Assembly (NCBI GenBank): GCA_002349525.1
Contig: DEDL01000032.1
Span: forward strand, 39,073-103,072
Source: Lachnoclostridium sp. UBA2905
GTDB lineage: Bacteria; Bacillota; Clostridia; Lachnospirales; Lachnospiraceae
DNA: 64,000 nt
Reading direction: 5' to 3'
The translations under genes and the position numbers were made by a program. Position 1 is the stretch's first letter, and each line of letters opens with the position of its first letter. Shown here in pieces: positions 54,567 through 63,474 of the stretch. The notes under the pieces are model-generated. The model made no database searches, was not told the DNA's origin, and saw only the letters and a program-made list of their open reading frames with translations.

Positions 54567-55209
54567 TGGAGAAAATAACATGATCAGTGATATGGTTGTG
54601 GACTTTTCAGAGGCAATTTCTCATGGTATGATAGTAAGCAGGTTTGCAGTTCTTGTTTCAAAAGAATTAGGACTATCTGATGAGTTTTGTGATAAAATAG
54701 CTATGGCAGGTTTTCTTCATGATATCGGAAAATTGAGGATATCTGAGCAGCTTCACCTTGACAGGTCCAAGGCCATGGTAGTAGAAAAGATGAAATATGT
54801 AAGAATGCATGCGACCTTTAGCAGGGATATTCTTGCTGAACAGGGTTTTGATGGGGAGATATGCGATATTGTATATCATCATCATGAAAATAATGATGGA
54901 AGTGGTTATCCCTGCAATATATCAGGAGATGACATTCCTTTGGGAGCAAGAATTATCAGGGTTTGTGATGTTTATACGGCACTGATATCCAAAAGATCGT
55001 ATAGAGAAGCATTCTCAAAGAAAGTTGCTGTTGAACTGATGATAGAAGAAGCAAAGCATTTTGATATGAAAATATTCCTGGCATTTTTAAGAGTGCTTCA
55101 CTCGGAGGATAACAAGAGCATAGAAAAGCTTCTTGAAAAGTCCATAGAAAAAGATGCCGCAGATTATTTTAAAAAATATATTACAGGTGAGACAAATCTC
55201 ACATCATAG
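54556..55209 (+). CDS. HD-GYP-type phosphohydrolase
   Basis: The product has 217 residues and is a stand-alone HD-GYP domain: first His of SHGMIVSRFA, HDIGK (55-59), HHHENNDGSGYP (108-119) and the DVYTALISKRSYR signature. HD-GYP proteins hydrolyse cyclic di-GMP or related cyclic dinucleotides; here the GYP triad appears as SGYP in context. It has no sensory domain. The gene overlaps hemZ by 11 bases with GGAGAGG upstream; ATG at 54556 or 54559 are equally possible. A GGDEF cyclase is also in the window (32289-33620). Confidence 0.86.
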   Translation: MMNNGENNMISDMVVDFSEAISHGMIVSRFAVLVSKELGLSDEFCDKIAMAGFLHDIGKLRISEQLHLDRSKAMVVEKMKYVRMHATFSRDILAEQGFDGEICDIVYHHHENNDGSGYPCNISGDDIPLGARIIRVCDVYTALISKRSYREAFSKKVAVELMIEEAKHFDMKIFLAFLRVLHSEDNKSIEKLLEKSIEKDAADYFKKYITGETNLTS

Positions 55210-55286
55210 CAGGAGTACCTGGTATTCCAGAGCAGATAATGAGTCTGAAAACTATGAAATAAAAGATGAAAGGACAGGTTTTAGTT

Positions 55287-57116
55287 ATGGCTGAATCAAT
55301 GAAAGGAATGCACAGAACCCATAGATGTACAGAGCTTTCCGTTGCCAATGTCGGAGAGAAAGTTACAGTAATGGGATGGGTGCAGAAGAGTAGAAATAAG
55401 GGAGGAATCATCTTTGTAGACCTTCGTGACAGGAGTGGAATCCTTCAGATAATATTCGAAGGAAAGGACATAGATGAAGCTGGATTTGCAAAGGCTGAAA
55501 AACTTAGAAGTGAATATGTAATCGCTGTTACAGGTATTGTTGAGTCAAGAGGTGGACAGGTTAATGAAAACCTTGCAACAGGAGCAATAGAAATACGTGC
55601 CAATGATATCAGAGTATTATCAGAATCAGAGACACCACCATTTCCAATTGAAGAAAACAGCAAGACAAAAGAAGAATTAAGACTCAAATATCGTTATCTT
55701 GATCTTAGAAGACCTGATATTCAGAAAAACCTTATTATGAGAAGCAAGGTTGCTACACTTATAAGACAGTTCCTTTCTGATGAGGGATTTCTTGAGATAG
55801 AAACACCTATTCTTAATAAGAGTACACCAGAGGGAGCAAGAGATTATCTTGTACCAAGCCGTGTTCATCCGGGAGAATTTTATGCACTTCCACAGTCACC
55901 ACAGCTTTTTAAACAGCTTCTTATGGTGTCTGGGTACGACAGATATTTCCAGATAGCAAAGTGCTTCAGAGATGAGGACCTTCGTGCTGACAGACAGCCT
56001 GAGTTTACACAGGTGGATATGGAGCTTTCATTTGTTGATGTTGACGACGTTATTGAGGTAAATGAGCGTCTCCTTAAGAAGATGTTTAAGGAGACAATTG
56101 GTGTAGAGGTTTCTCTTCCAATCCAGAGAATGACATACAAAGAGGCTATGGACAGATTTGGTTCTGATAAGCCTGATACAAGATTTGGCATGGAGCTTAC
56201 AGACGTTACTGGGGTTGTTAAGGGATGTGGCTTTGGAGTATTTACCGGTGCGATTGAAAATGGCGGAAGCGTACGTGGTATTAACGCAAAAGGCTGTGGC
56301 CAGATGCCTCGTAAGAAAATTGATGCACTTGTTAATTTTGCCAAGGATTTTGGAGCAAAGGGACTTGCATATATCCAGCTTCAGGATGATGGCAATGTAA
56401 AATCATCATTTGCCAAATTTATGACAGAGGACGAGATGAAAGCACTTATTGATGCAATGGGCGGAGAAAAAGGAGACCTTCTTTTATTTGCCGCTGATAA
56501 GAATAAGGTTGTATTTGATGTACTTGGTAATCTTCGTCTTGAGCTTGCAAAACAGCTTGATATTATACCTAAAGATAAGTTTAATTTCCTCTGGGTTACA
56601 GAGTTCCCACTTTTCGAGTGGTCAGAGGAGGAAAACAGATATACAGCGATGCATCATCCATTTACAATGCCTATGGAAGAGGATCTTGACAAGCTTGATA
56701 CTGATCCGGGCAGTGTTCGTGCAAAGGCTTATGATATTATCCTTAATGGTAATGAAATCGGTGGAGGTTCAGTAAGAATCCATCAGGATGATATTCAGGA
56801 GAAGATGTTTGAAAAGCTTGGTTTCACTAAGGAAGAGGCGTACAGCCAGTTTGGTTTCCTTATGACTGCATTTAAATATGGAGTACCACCACACGCAGGA
56901 CTTGCATATGGTTTTGACAGACTTATTATGCTTATGGCAGGAGTTGACAGTATCCGTGAGGTTATTGCATTCCCTAAAGTTAAGGATGCATCATGTCTTA
57001 TGTGTAATGCACCAAGTCCTGTTGCTAAGAACCAGCTTGAGGAGCTCGGAATAGAGCTTACAGAGGAAGCAGAGGAAGAGCTTAGTGAAGGTGGTGCAGA
57101 GGAAAGCGCAGAATAA
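55287..57116 (+). CDS. aspS: Aspartyl-tRNA synthetase (bacterial type)
   Basis: The product has 609 residues. The order is the OB-fold anticodon-binding domain (VMGWVQKSRNKGGIIFVDLRDRSG), the class II core (motif 2 FRDEDLRADRQPEFTQVDME; motif 3 GLAYGFDRLIML), with the bacterial GAD insertion between (about 285-420), and an acidic C-terminal tail. It charges tRNA-Asp in the cytoplasm. The ATG at 55287 has AGGACAGG 8 bases upstream; a longer frame from 55266 lacks a ribosome site. No T-box-like leader is seen. A 12-bp repeat follows its stop. Confidence 0.95.
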   Translation: MAESMKGMHRTHRCTELSVANVGEKVTVMGWVQKSRNKGGIIFVDLRDRSGILQIIFEGKDIDEAGFAKAEKLRSEYVIAVTGIVESRGGQVNENLATGAIEIRANDIRVLSESETPPFPIEENSKTKEELRLKYRYLDLRRPDIQKNLIMRSKVATLIRQFLSDEGFLEIETPILNKSTPEGARDYLVPSRVHPGEFYALPQSPQLFKQLLMVSGYDRYFQIAKCFRDEDLRADRQPEFTQVDMELSFVDVDDVIEVNERLLKKMFKETIGVEVSLPIQRMTYKEAMDRFGSDKPDTRFGMELTDVTGVVKGCGFGVFTGAIENGGSVRGINAKGCGQMPRKKIDALVNFAKDFGAKGLAYIQLQDDGNVKSSFAKFMTEDEMKALIDAMGGEKGDLLLFAADKNKVVFDVLGNLRLELAKQLDIIPKDKFNFLWVTEFPLFEWSEEENRYTAMHHPFTMPMEEDLDKLDTDPGSVRAKAYDIILNGNEIGGGSVRIHQDDIQEKMFEKLGFTKEEAYSQFGFLMTAFKYGVPPHAGLAYGFDRLIMLMAGVDSIREVIAFPKVKDASCLMCNAPSPVAKNQLEELGIELTEEAEEELSEGGAEESAE

Positions 57117-57117
57117 T

Positions 57118-57177
57118 CTGCAGAATACTTTACAGAACACTCTGCAGAATACTTTACAGAATACTCTGTAGAAGATT
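57118..57177. repeat. 12-bp tandem repeat, five copies, just after aspS
   Basis: CTGCAGAATACT, TTACAGAACACT, CTGCAGAATACT, TTACAGAATACT and CTGTAGAAGATT run from 57118 to 57177, so a 24-bp dimer unit is also visible. It begins right at the aspS stop codon. Confidence 0.85.
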
Positions 57178-57208
57178 ATCTATTGTTACTTAAGAACAGG
57201 ATAATATG

Positions 57209-57312
57209 CCCCAGACCGTGGTAAAGATTACAGATTCGGTCTGGGATTACGCGTAAAACAAATAATGTCAAGAGGCTCAGAACGAGGTAGAGCTTACAGA
57301 CCAAGTCTGGGG
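57209..57312 (+). promoter_or_regulatory. Leader with alternative hairpins upstream of galM
   Basis: CCCCAGACCG (57209-57218) can pair either with CGGTCTGGG (57237-57245) or with GTCTGGGG (57305-57312). The second pairing encloses a GCTC/GAGC hairpin (about 57274-57293) and ends 8 bases before the galM ribosome site AGGAG. The arrangement suggests a switch or attenuator, but no known class is recognised; the first hairpin could also simply terminate aspS. Confidence 0.4.
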
Positions 57313-57332
57313 TCAAAATAAGGAGAATTGAT

Positions 57333-58385
57333 ATGGGAATAAAGACGGATGTATTTGGTAAAACAGCGGAGGGAACACAGGTTTATAAAATAACACTTTG
57401 CAATGACAATGGAATGAAGGTTTCATGTATTAATTATGGAGCCAATATTGTCAGCATTGAAGTTCCTGACAAGTCAGGAAAGACAATTGATGTCTGCCTT
57501 GGTTTTGACAGTGTTGAAGAATATGAAGTGAACCCACCATTTTTCGGAGCATTTATTGGAAGATGTGCAAACCGTGTGGGTGGTGCATCATTTACAATCA
57601 ATGGAAACACCTACCAGCTTGCAAAGAATGAAAAGGACAAAAACACACTTCACAGTGGCGCACCTTTTTATCATAAGGTGCTGTACGATTACAAGGATGT
57701 ATCAGCAGATGGAGTAAGTGCAGTTTGTCTTTCAAGATTAAGTCCGGATATGGAGCAGGGATTTCCGGGAAATCTTGATGTAAGTGTAACATACAGCCTT
57801 ACCAATGATAATGAGCTTATTATCGAATATGGTGCCCGGTCGGACAAAGATACGGTTGTGAACTTTACAAACCATTCATACTTTAACCTTGATGGCAATG
57901 CAAGTGGTAATGTTGAGAATCATAAGGTGTATATTAATGCTGAGAAATATACTGCGACAACATCTGAGCTTATTCCAACAGGTGAGCTTGCAGATATTAA
58001 GGGAACCCCACTTGATTTTACAAGTGAAAAGCGTGTAGGCGAAGACATAGACAAGGATATGGATACACTTAAGTATGGAAAGGGCTATGATCTTAATTAT
58101 GCAATAAATAAGCCATTGGGTGAATTTGGACTTGCTGCAAGAGCAAAGGGAGAAAATGGTCTTGTAATGGAAGTATACACAGACCTCCCTGGTGTACAGT
58201 TCTATACCGGTAATAACATTGGAGCTGGCCTTAAGGGTAAAGCTGATTGTACATATGGACCAAGATCAGGACTCTGCTTTGAAACACAGCAGTTCCCTAA
58301 TGCCTGCAATATAGACAGCTTCCCATCCTGTATTCTTAAGGCGGGAGAAAAATTTGTTTCAAAAACAATGTACAAATTTCTGTAA
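57333..58385 (+). CDS. galM: Aldose 1-epimerase (galactose mutarotase)
   Basis: The product has 350 residues, full length. GalM motifs: FFGAFIGRCANRVGG, the catalytic His of VNFTNHSYFNLDG, and the general base Glu near the C-terminus in GLCFETQQFPNACN. It interconverts alpha and beta sugar anomers in the cytoplasm, feeding the Leloir pathway; no other gal gene is adjacent. AAGGAG lies 9 bases before the ATG. Confidence 0.93.
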   Translation: MGIKTDVFGKTAEGTQVYKITLCNDNGMKVSCINYGANIVSIEVPDKSGKTIDVCLGFDSVEEYEVNPPFFGAFIGRCANRVGGASFTINGNTYQLAKNEKDKNTLHSGAPFYHKVLYDYKDVSADGVSAVCLSRLSPDMEQGFPGNLDVSVTYSLTNDNELIIEYGARSDKDTVVNFTNHSYFNLDGNASGNVENHKVYINAEKYTATTSELIPTGELADIKGTPLDFTSEKRVGEDIDKDMDTLKYGKGYDLNYAINKPLGEFGLAARAKGENGLVMEVYTDLPGVQFYTGNNIGAGLKGKADCTYGPRSGLCFETQQFPNACNIDSFPSCILKAGEKFVSKTMYKFL

Positions 58386-58405
58386 ATAATTATATTAGAA
58401 ATTGA

Positions 58406-58433
58406 TTGTCAAATTGAATAACAATCCTATTAT
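58406..58433 (+). promoter_or_regulatory. Candidate promoter for the small membrane protein gene
   Basis: TTGTCA (58406-58411) and TATTAT (58428-58433) are 16 bases apart, about 50 bases before the start codon. Confidence 0.5.
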
Positions 58434-58484
58434 CAGGTGAATATTATATCATAGTATTCTTGAAAAGTAGGATTGGAGACAGGG

Positions 58485-58937
58485 ATGTTAAGTATATTTG
58501 GCAAGCTTTTATGCAGGGAACTTGGTAAAGAAAGATATGATATATATTTTGAGAATTATAGTTTTGGAAGCAATAAGAATGACATAATATTTGGTGATAT
58601 ATATAAGTTTCTTATGAAGGAGGATATAGAATCACTTCAGTGTATGCTTGAGAGACTTCTTGCGGCTACGAATCTCACCCTGCGGGTATGCAGACAATAC
58701 ATTTTTGTCTGGCTGGGCACAGTTGTAACAATTATATGTATGTTTATACTTGCCCTGCCAGGCATTTTGCGTACTGCAGGTATTGTTTTAGTACTGGCAG
58801 CATTTGGCTATAAAAGTATTGTGTATATGATTAACAGATTCTGTTACGTGGATGCCAATATAACTCTGATATATAAGACGGCACTGTATCACAGGATACT
58901 TACTGTCAATATGAATAAGATAAAAACAATAAAATAA
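58485..58937 (+). CDS. Small membrane protein of unknown function
   Basis: The product has 150 residues. After a charged N-terminal half (about 1-60, with YDIYFENYSFGSNKNDIIFGDIYKF) there are two membrane segments (about 73-95 and 98-116), then a hydrophilic end. I recognise no family. The ATG at 58485 has GGAG 6 bases upstream; TTG at 58473 overlaps that site. It has its own candidate promoter and terminator, so it is probably transcribed alone. Confidence 0.7.
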   Translation: MLSIFGKLLCRELGKERYDIYFENYSFGSNKNDIIFGDIYKFLMKEDIESLQCMLERLLAATNLTLRVCRQYIFVWLGTVVTIICMFILALPGILRTAGIVLVLAAFGYKSIVYMINRFCYVDANITLIYKTALYHRILTVNMNKIKTIK

Positions 58938-58938
58938 A

Positions 58939-58973
58939 AGCTGCGGTTGATATCAACCACAGCTGAATTTTTC
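58939..58973 (+). terminator. Terminator after the small membrane protein gene
   Basis: AGCTGCGGTTGAT pairs with ATCAACCACAGCT with one C-A mismatch and almost no loop, then GAATTTTT. Confidence 0.75.
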
Positions 58974-58974
58974 T

Positions 58975-59309
58975 ATAGGAGAGATTGGGACTCTCCTATT
59001 TTGAAAGAGTAAAAGAGGAGTTCTGCAAGTATTTCCTGCAGTTTATTTATGAAAAAACTAATAAGCAAAATAAAATATCAATTGGGAAGTCATCATGTTT
59101 ATTGGCACTCCCTCATTTGATGTATTCATTGTACAATAAGTTTTGTGATTATGTGTGTATAGTTTATGAACATACTGTAACAAAAAAGCAAGAAAAAATT
59201 GAATAAGTTATGTGATTTACGGTACATAGAAAAGGTAGAAAAAATAAAAAAAATATGATAAAATATTAAACATAAATATTTGTTGAATACGATACAGGGG
59301 GTGCATAGT
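58975..59309. other. Gene-poor AT-rich gap
   Basis: The gap starts with a perfect 9-bp hairpin (ATAGGAGAG 58975-58983, CTCTCCTAT 58991-58999). A 73-codon frame (58985-59206, TTG start) follows but has no ribosome site and no recognisable protein; it might be a decayed gene. The rest is A/T-rich up to the next gene, with TAAAATATT-like sequences that could hold its promoter. Confidence 0.4.
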
Positions 59310-59909
59310 ATGAGTAATAAAATAGTATTAATAGACAGACAGTATGGAAGTGGTGGACGAGAAGTTGGCAAGATAATTGCTGATAAAAAGAATATACCTT
59401 TTTATGATGGTGAGATGCTTTTTATAGCCGCTGAGAAATATGGTTTTAATCCTGGTGTCATGCAGGAATATGATGAGAAGAATGTTAAGAGTATGATATA
59501 TATGATTGCGATGACAGCAGAATACAATGGAATAACAAGAGGAGCATCTACACTTCCACAGAACATGTATAATGCAATGTCTGATACAATTATGAAGCTT
59601 GCAAAAGAAGGCCCATGTGTTATTATGGGAAGGTGTGCTGACTATATATTGAAGGGTTATGCGGATTATGTATCTGCTTTCATATATGCTTCGGATATGG
59701 AAGAGAGGGTTAAGAGAGCAATTGAGGTTGATAATGTATCACCTAAGGATACAGAATCTTATATTAAAAAGAAAGATAAACAAAGGAGAGACTATTATAA
59801 CTTCTATACAGATGGAAAGTGGGGAGAGACTGTTAATTATGACATATGTCTTAACACATCTGCTATAGGTTATGCAAAATGTGCAGACATTATTATGGAG
59901 TTAATGTAG
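59310..59909 (+). CDS. Cytidylate kinase-like family protein
   Basis: The product has 199 residues. The start IVLIDRQYGSGGREVGKIIADK carries a P-loop variant (GSGGREVG) typical of the cytidylate-kinase-like (AAK-type) family; IMGRCADYIL and KDKQRRDYYNFYTDGKWG are further landmarks, as is the end YDICLNTSAIG. The nucleotide substrate is unproven for this group. GGGGGTG lies 8 bases before the ATG; a frame from 59280 adds ten residues without support. azlC follows. Confidence 0.87.
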   Translation: MSNKIVLIDRQYGSGGREVGKIIADKKNIPFYDGEMLFIAAEKYGFNPGVMQEYDEKNVKSMIYMIAMTAEYNGITRGASTLPQNMYNAMSDTIMKLAKEGPCVIMGRCADYILKGYADYVSAFIYASDMEERVKRAIEVDNVSPKDTESYIKKKDKQRRDYYNFYTDGKWGETVNYDICLNTSAIGYAKCADIIMELM

Positions 59910-59973
59910 ATCAGATATTGAATACTCCGAGTTGCAGAATGCATTTAAGGTTACTAATAGATTAATATGTATT

Positions 59974-60720
59974 ATGTTGAAAAGAGGAATTAGAGACGGA
60001 ATACCTATTGCACTGGGTTATTTTTCAGTATCATTTTCATTTGGAATACTGGCAGTAGCCAATGGTTTTTCAGTGCTCGAAACACTGCTTATATCAATTA
60101 CTAATCTTACATCAGCAGGTCAGTTTGCCGGAATTACCGTTATGGCAACAATGGGAAGCTTTATTGAGATGGCAGTTACCCAGTTTGTGATTAATCTCAG
60201 GTATTCACTTATGGCCATATCCTTGTCACAGAAGGTGGATTCCAAATTTACGGGAATATACAGGGCAATCCTGGGAGTAGGAATTACTGACGAGATATTT
60301 GCAGTTGCCATGGGTAACAGGAATGAAGTGTCCAGAAGATATTTTCTTGGACTTATGACACTTCCTTATCTTGGCTGGAGTTTTGGAACTCTGGCTGGAG
60401 CGGTTTGTGGCAATGTATTGCCAAAGATTGTGTGTGATTCGTTGGGAATTGCTCTTTATGGTATGTTTATAGCCATTGTGGTTCCGGATATGAAGAAGGA
60501 TATGAAAAAGGTCATAGTAGTATTTACTGCTATTGCTATAAGCTGTATCTTATATTACATACCATTATTTAAGTTTGTATCATCAGGCTTTGCAGTTATA
60601 ATAAGTGCAATAGCAGCTTCACTTGTTGGAGCATATCTATCTGTAAAGGATAAGAAAACACAAACTGATTCACATACAAAAGTTCAGAATTTGGGAGAAA
60701 ATATTGATGGAAACATATGA
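59974..60720 (+). CDS. azlC: AzlC family branched-chain amino acid exporter subunit
   Basis: The product has about 248 residues and seven to eight membrane segments. The family start GIPIALGYFSVSFSFGILA, LTSAGQFAGI, and LRYSLMAISLSQK are AzlC features. With its small partner it forms an exporter of branched-chain amino acids or analogues. The start is uncertain: ATG at 59974 matches family starts, whereas TTG at 59932 adds 14 residues; neither has a clear ribosome site. azlD overlaps its end by 14 bases. Confidence 0.87.
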   Translation: MLKRGIRDGIPIALGYFSVSFSFGILAVANGFSVLETLLISITNLTSAGQFAGITVMATMGSFIEMAVTQFVINLRYSLMAISLSQKVDSKFTGIYRAILGVGITDEIFAVAMGNRNEVSRRYFLGLMTLPYLGWSFGTLAGAVCGNVLPKIVCDSLGIALYGMFIAIVVPDMKKDMKKVIVVFTAIAISCILYYIPLFKFVSSGFAVIISAIAASLVGAYLSVKDKKTQTDSHTKVQNLGENIDGNI

Positions 60721-61021
60721 TTTTATACTTTTCTTAAAATATTTGGCTGTAATGGCAGGGGTAACATATCTTATAAGAGCCCTGCCATTTATAGTTTTTC
60801 GTAAAAAAATAGAAAATGCCTTTATCAGTGCTTTTTTGGATTATATTCCATATGCTGTACTTGCAGCAATGACAGTACCTGCCATTTTCTATTCTACAGC
60901 ATCTGTACCTGCATCAGTAGCAGGCTTTGTAGTGGCAGTTATTCTGGCTTACAGGGAAAAGAGTCTTATTGTCACTTCTCTTTGCGCAAGTGCGGCAGTC
61001 TTTATTGTTTTGCTATTCTAA
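60707..61021 (+). CDS. azlD: AzlD family branched-chain amino acid exporter subunit
   Basis: The product has 104 residues and three to four membrane segments; TYLIRALPFIVF near the N-terminus and FLDYIPYAVLAAMTVPAIF are AzlD hallmarks. It is the small partner of AzlC. The ATG at 60707 has GGGAG 9 bases upstream within the azlC coding end, so the two are translationally coupled. Confidence 0.9.
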   Translation: METYDFILFLKYLAVMAGVTYLIRALPFIVFRKKIENAFISAFLDYIPYAVLAAMTVPAIFYSTASVPASVAGFVVAVILAYREKSLIVTSLCASAAVFIVLLF

Positions 61022-61060
61022 AAAAATCCTAAAAATGAGGTTTGTCAAAATTTTATCAAA

Positions 61061-61096
61061 ACGTGTCTTGTCACATGAAAAGACATGTGCTATACT
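61061..61096 (+). promoter_or_regulatory. nadABC promoter with overlapping inverted repeat
   Basis: TTGTCA (61068-61073) and TATACT (61091-61096) are 17 bases apart. ACGTGTCTT (61061-61069) and AAGACATGT (61080-61088) form an inverted repeat, 8 of 9 positions symmetric, lying over the -35 and spacer. A repressor such as NiaR, which controls NAD genes in many Firmicutes, would fit this position; that assignment is inference. Confidence 0.65.
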
Positions 61097-61125
61097 TCTG
61101 CAAAACAAGTAGTAAAGTGCCAGTG

Positions 61126-61189
61126 CATGTAAAATCTGAAACATGTAAGATCTGAAATGTGTGAAATCTGAAATATGTAAGAGCTGAAA
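61126..61189. repeat. 16-bp tandem repeat, four copies, in the nadA leader
   Basis: CATGTAAAATCTGAAA, CATGTAAGATCTGAAA, TGTGTGAAATCTGAAA and TATGTAAGAGCTGAAA follow each other from 61126 to 61189, downstream of the promoter and therefore probably in the transcribed leader. Confidence 0.88.
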
Positions 61190-61250
61190 CTCATAAGATT
61201 AATATGCACCAGCTTACGCAATGATTATTAAGAAGGATAAGATTACAATT

Positions 61251-62171
61251 ATGACAAAAACAGAAAAGATTGAAAAGATTAAAGAACTTAAAATTAAAAA
61301 GGATGCAGTTATTCTTGCACATTACTATGTAAGTGATGAAGTTCAGGAAATTGCTGACTACATAGGTGATTCATATTTTTTGAGCAAAAAAGCTACAGAG
61401 CTTACTAACAAAACAATCGTATTTGCAGGAGTATCATTTATGGGAGAAAGTGCAAAGCTTCTTAACAGTGAGAAAACTGTTCTTATGCCTGATATGACAG
61501 CAGACTGTCCAATGGCTCATATGGTTACTAAGGAAGTAATTGATAAGGCAAGGGCAGAATATGATGATCTGAGTGTTGTATGCTATATCAATTCAACCGC
61601 TGAGATAAAATCCTGGTCTGATGTGTGTGTAACATCAGCCAATGCTGTTAAAATCGTAAAAAACCTTCCTAACAAACACATTTTATTTATTCCTGATAAG
61701 AATCTTGGACATTATGTAGCAAAGATGGTACCTGAAAAGGAATTTGTATTCAACGACGGATATTGCCCACGCCATGAGTTTATGAAGGCTGATGAGGTGA
61801 AGGAGCTTATGAGTGAGCATCCTGGAGTGAAGGTACTTGCTCATCCTGAGTGTAACAGTGAAATACTTGAACTTGCAGATTACATAGGTTCAACAACAGG
61901 AATTATTAATTACAGCAGGGACAGTGAAGATAAGGAATTCATTATATGCACTGTTATGGGTGTTAATTATGAACTTAAAAGATTAAGACCTGATGCAAAA
62001 TTTTATTTTACAAAGACACCTCCTGTGTGCGTTAACATGATGAAGAACTCATTGGAAAAAATAATTGATGTCTTGGAAAATGGTAAAAATGAAATGGAAC
62101 TGCCTGAAGAAGAAATTGGAGAAAAGGCTAAACTTACGTTGGATAGAATGCTTGAACTTGCTGCCAGATAA
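61251..62171 (+). CDS. nadA: Quinolinate synthase A
   Basis: The product has 306 residues, the compact NadA form. Landmarks: ILAHYYVSDEVQEIADYIGDS, the cluster-ligand cysteines in ADCPMAH, HPECNSEI and in the C-terminal PPVCVNM region, and STAEIKSWSDVCVTSANA. It condenses iminoaspartate with dihydroxyacetone phosphate, using a 4Fe-4S cluster. The ATG at 61251 has AAGGAT 11 bases upstream; the frame also opens at 61221 without a ribosome site. It is the first gene of a nadA-nadB-nadC operon. Confidence 0.95.
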   Translation: MTKTEKIEKIKELKIKKDAVILAHYYVSDEVQEIADYIGDSYFLSKKATELTNKTIVFAGVSFMGESAKLLNSEKTVLMPDMTADCPMAHMVTKEVIDKARAEYDDLSVVCYINSTAEIKSWSDVCVTSANAVKIVKNLPNKHILFIPDKNLGHYVAKMVPEKEFVFNDGYCPRHEFMKADEVKELMSEHPGVKVLAHPECNSEILELADYIGSTTGIINYSRDSEDKEFIICTVMGVNYELKRLRPDAKFYFTKTPPVCVNMMKNSLEKIIDVLENGKNEMELPEEEIGEKAKLTLDRMLELAAR

Positions 62172-62212
62172 AAAGAATGTAATGGCAGATATAAACCGGA
62201 AAGGATGATATT

Positions 62213-63415
62213 ATGAAAACTATTAACTGTGATGCTGTAATCGTAGGTTGTGGTGTAGGAGGACTGTATACCGCACTTAATCTTCCAAAGGACATGAAAA
62301 TAATCATGCTGTCAAAGGAAGATGTAGAAAGCTGTGATTCCATGCTTGCACAGGGTGGAATATGTGTTTTGAGAGATGAGAACGATTATGATTCATATTA
62401 TGAAGACACTATGAGAGCAGGACATTACGAAAATCGTGCAGAAAGCGTTGACATTATGATTCGCTCCAGCAGGAATGTTATAAATGATCTGCTTGACAAG
62501 GGTGTCCGCTTTGCTAAGGATGAAAATGGAGAGCTTATGTACACAAGAGAAGGTGCACATTCAAGACCACGTATATGTTTTCATGAAGATATAACCGGAA
62601 AAGAGATAACAACCACACTTCTGTCACATGTAAGGAAGCTTTCAAATGTAACTATTATGGAATATACAACCATGACTGATATTATTGAGGTTGCAGGAGA
62701 GTGCGCCGGTGTAATTGCCAAAACCAAGGAAGGCGAAAAATTACATATTAAGGCACCGGATACCATTATGGCAACAGGTGGAATCGGTGGATTATACGAA
62801 TATTCAACCAACTTCCCATGTCTTACAGGGGATGGATGCAAAATCGCAGAAAAACATGGTGTAGAGCTTGAACATATGGATTATGTACAGATTCATCCAA
62901 CAAGCCTTTACAGTGAAAAACCTGGAAGAAGCTTTTTGATATCAGAATCAGCAAGAGGTGAGGGAGCCCTTCTTTATAATCACAAGGGAGAAAGATTCGT
63001 TGATGAGCTTTTACCTAGAGATGTTGTTACAGATGCAATACATGCTGAAATGGAGAAGGAAAATGTTCCTTATGAATATCTTTCGTTTGAAAATGTGAGT
63101 AAGGAAACTATTATGAAGCATTTTCCAAATATATATCACAAGTGTCTTGAAGAGGGTTATGATATATTGAAGGAGCCTATACCGGTTGTTCCGGCCCAGC
63201 ATTATTTTATGGGTGGGGTTCACGTGGATAGCGACTCCATGACAACAATGAATCATTTGTACGCAGTTGGAGAGACCAGTTGTAATGGTGTTCATGGTAA
63301 AAACAGACTTGCAAGCAATTCACTTTTGGAAAGTCTTGTATTTGCAAAGCGTTCAGCGGTAAAAATTGTAAGAGAGCGCAGCGCAGACAGCAAAGAAGCT
63401 AAGAAAATAATATAG
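62213..63415 (+). CDS. nadB: L-aspartate oxidase (short form)
   Basis: The product has 400 residues. FAD-binding VIVGCGVGGLYTAL, MLAQGGICVL, MATGGIGGLYEYSTN, HPTSLYSE, LISESARGEGALL and GVHGKNRLASNSLLESLVF are NadB motifs. It oxidises aspartate to iminoaspartate, the substrate of NadA. The protein ends soon after the flavoprotein core, so the C-terminal helical domain of longer NadB (about 540 residues in E. coli) is missing; the anaerobic setting suggests fumarate as acceptor (inference). AAAGGATG lies upstream of the ATG. Confidence 0.93.
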   Translation: MKTINCDAVIVGCGVGGLYTALNLPKDMKIIMLSKEDVESCDSMLAQGGICVLRDENDYDSYYEDTMRAGHYENRAESVDIMIRSSRNVINDLLDKGVRFAKDENGELMYTREGAHSRPRICFHEDITGKEITTTLLSHVRKLSNVTIMEYTTMTDIIEVAGECAGVIAKTKEGEKLHIKAPDTIMATGGIGGLYEYSTNFPCLTGDGCKIAEKHGVELEHMDYVQIHPTSLYSEKPGRSFLISESARGEGALLYNHKGERFVDELLPRDVVTDAIHAEMEKENVPYEYLSFENVSKETIMKHFPNIYHKCLEEGYDILKEPIPVVPAQHYFMGGVHVDSDSMTTMNHLYAVGETSCNGVHGKNRLASNSLLESLVFAKRSAVKIVRERSADSKEAKKII

Positions 63416-63474
63416 ATACAGTTAAATACAAACAAATAATAAAATAGAAAATATATTATGTAAGGAGAATTAAT

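Noticed and set aside
58985..59206. 73-codon plus-strand frame with TTG start
   Set aside because: It has no ribosome site, no recognisable domain, and starts inside a hairpin; possibly decayed DNA. Mentioned only in the gap entry.
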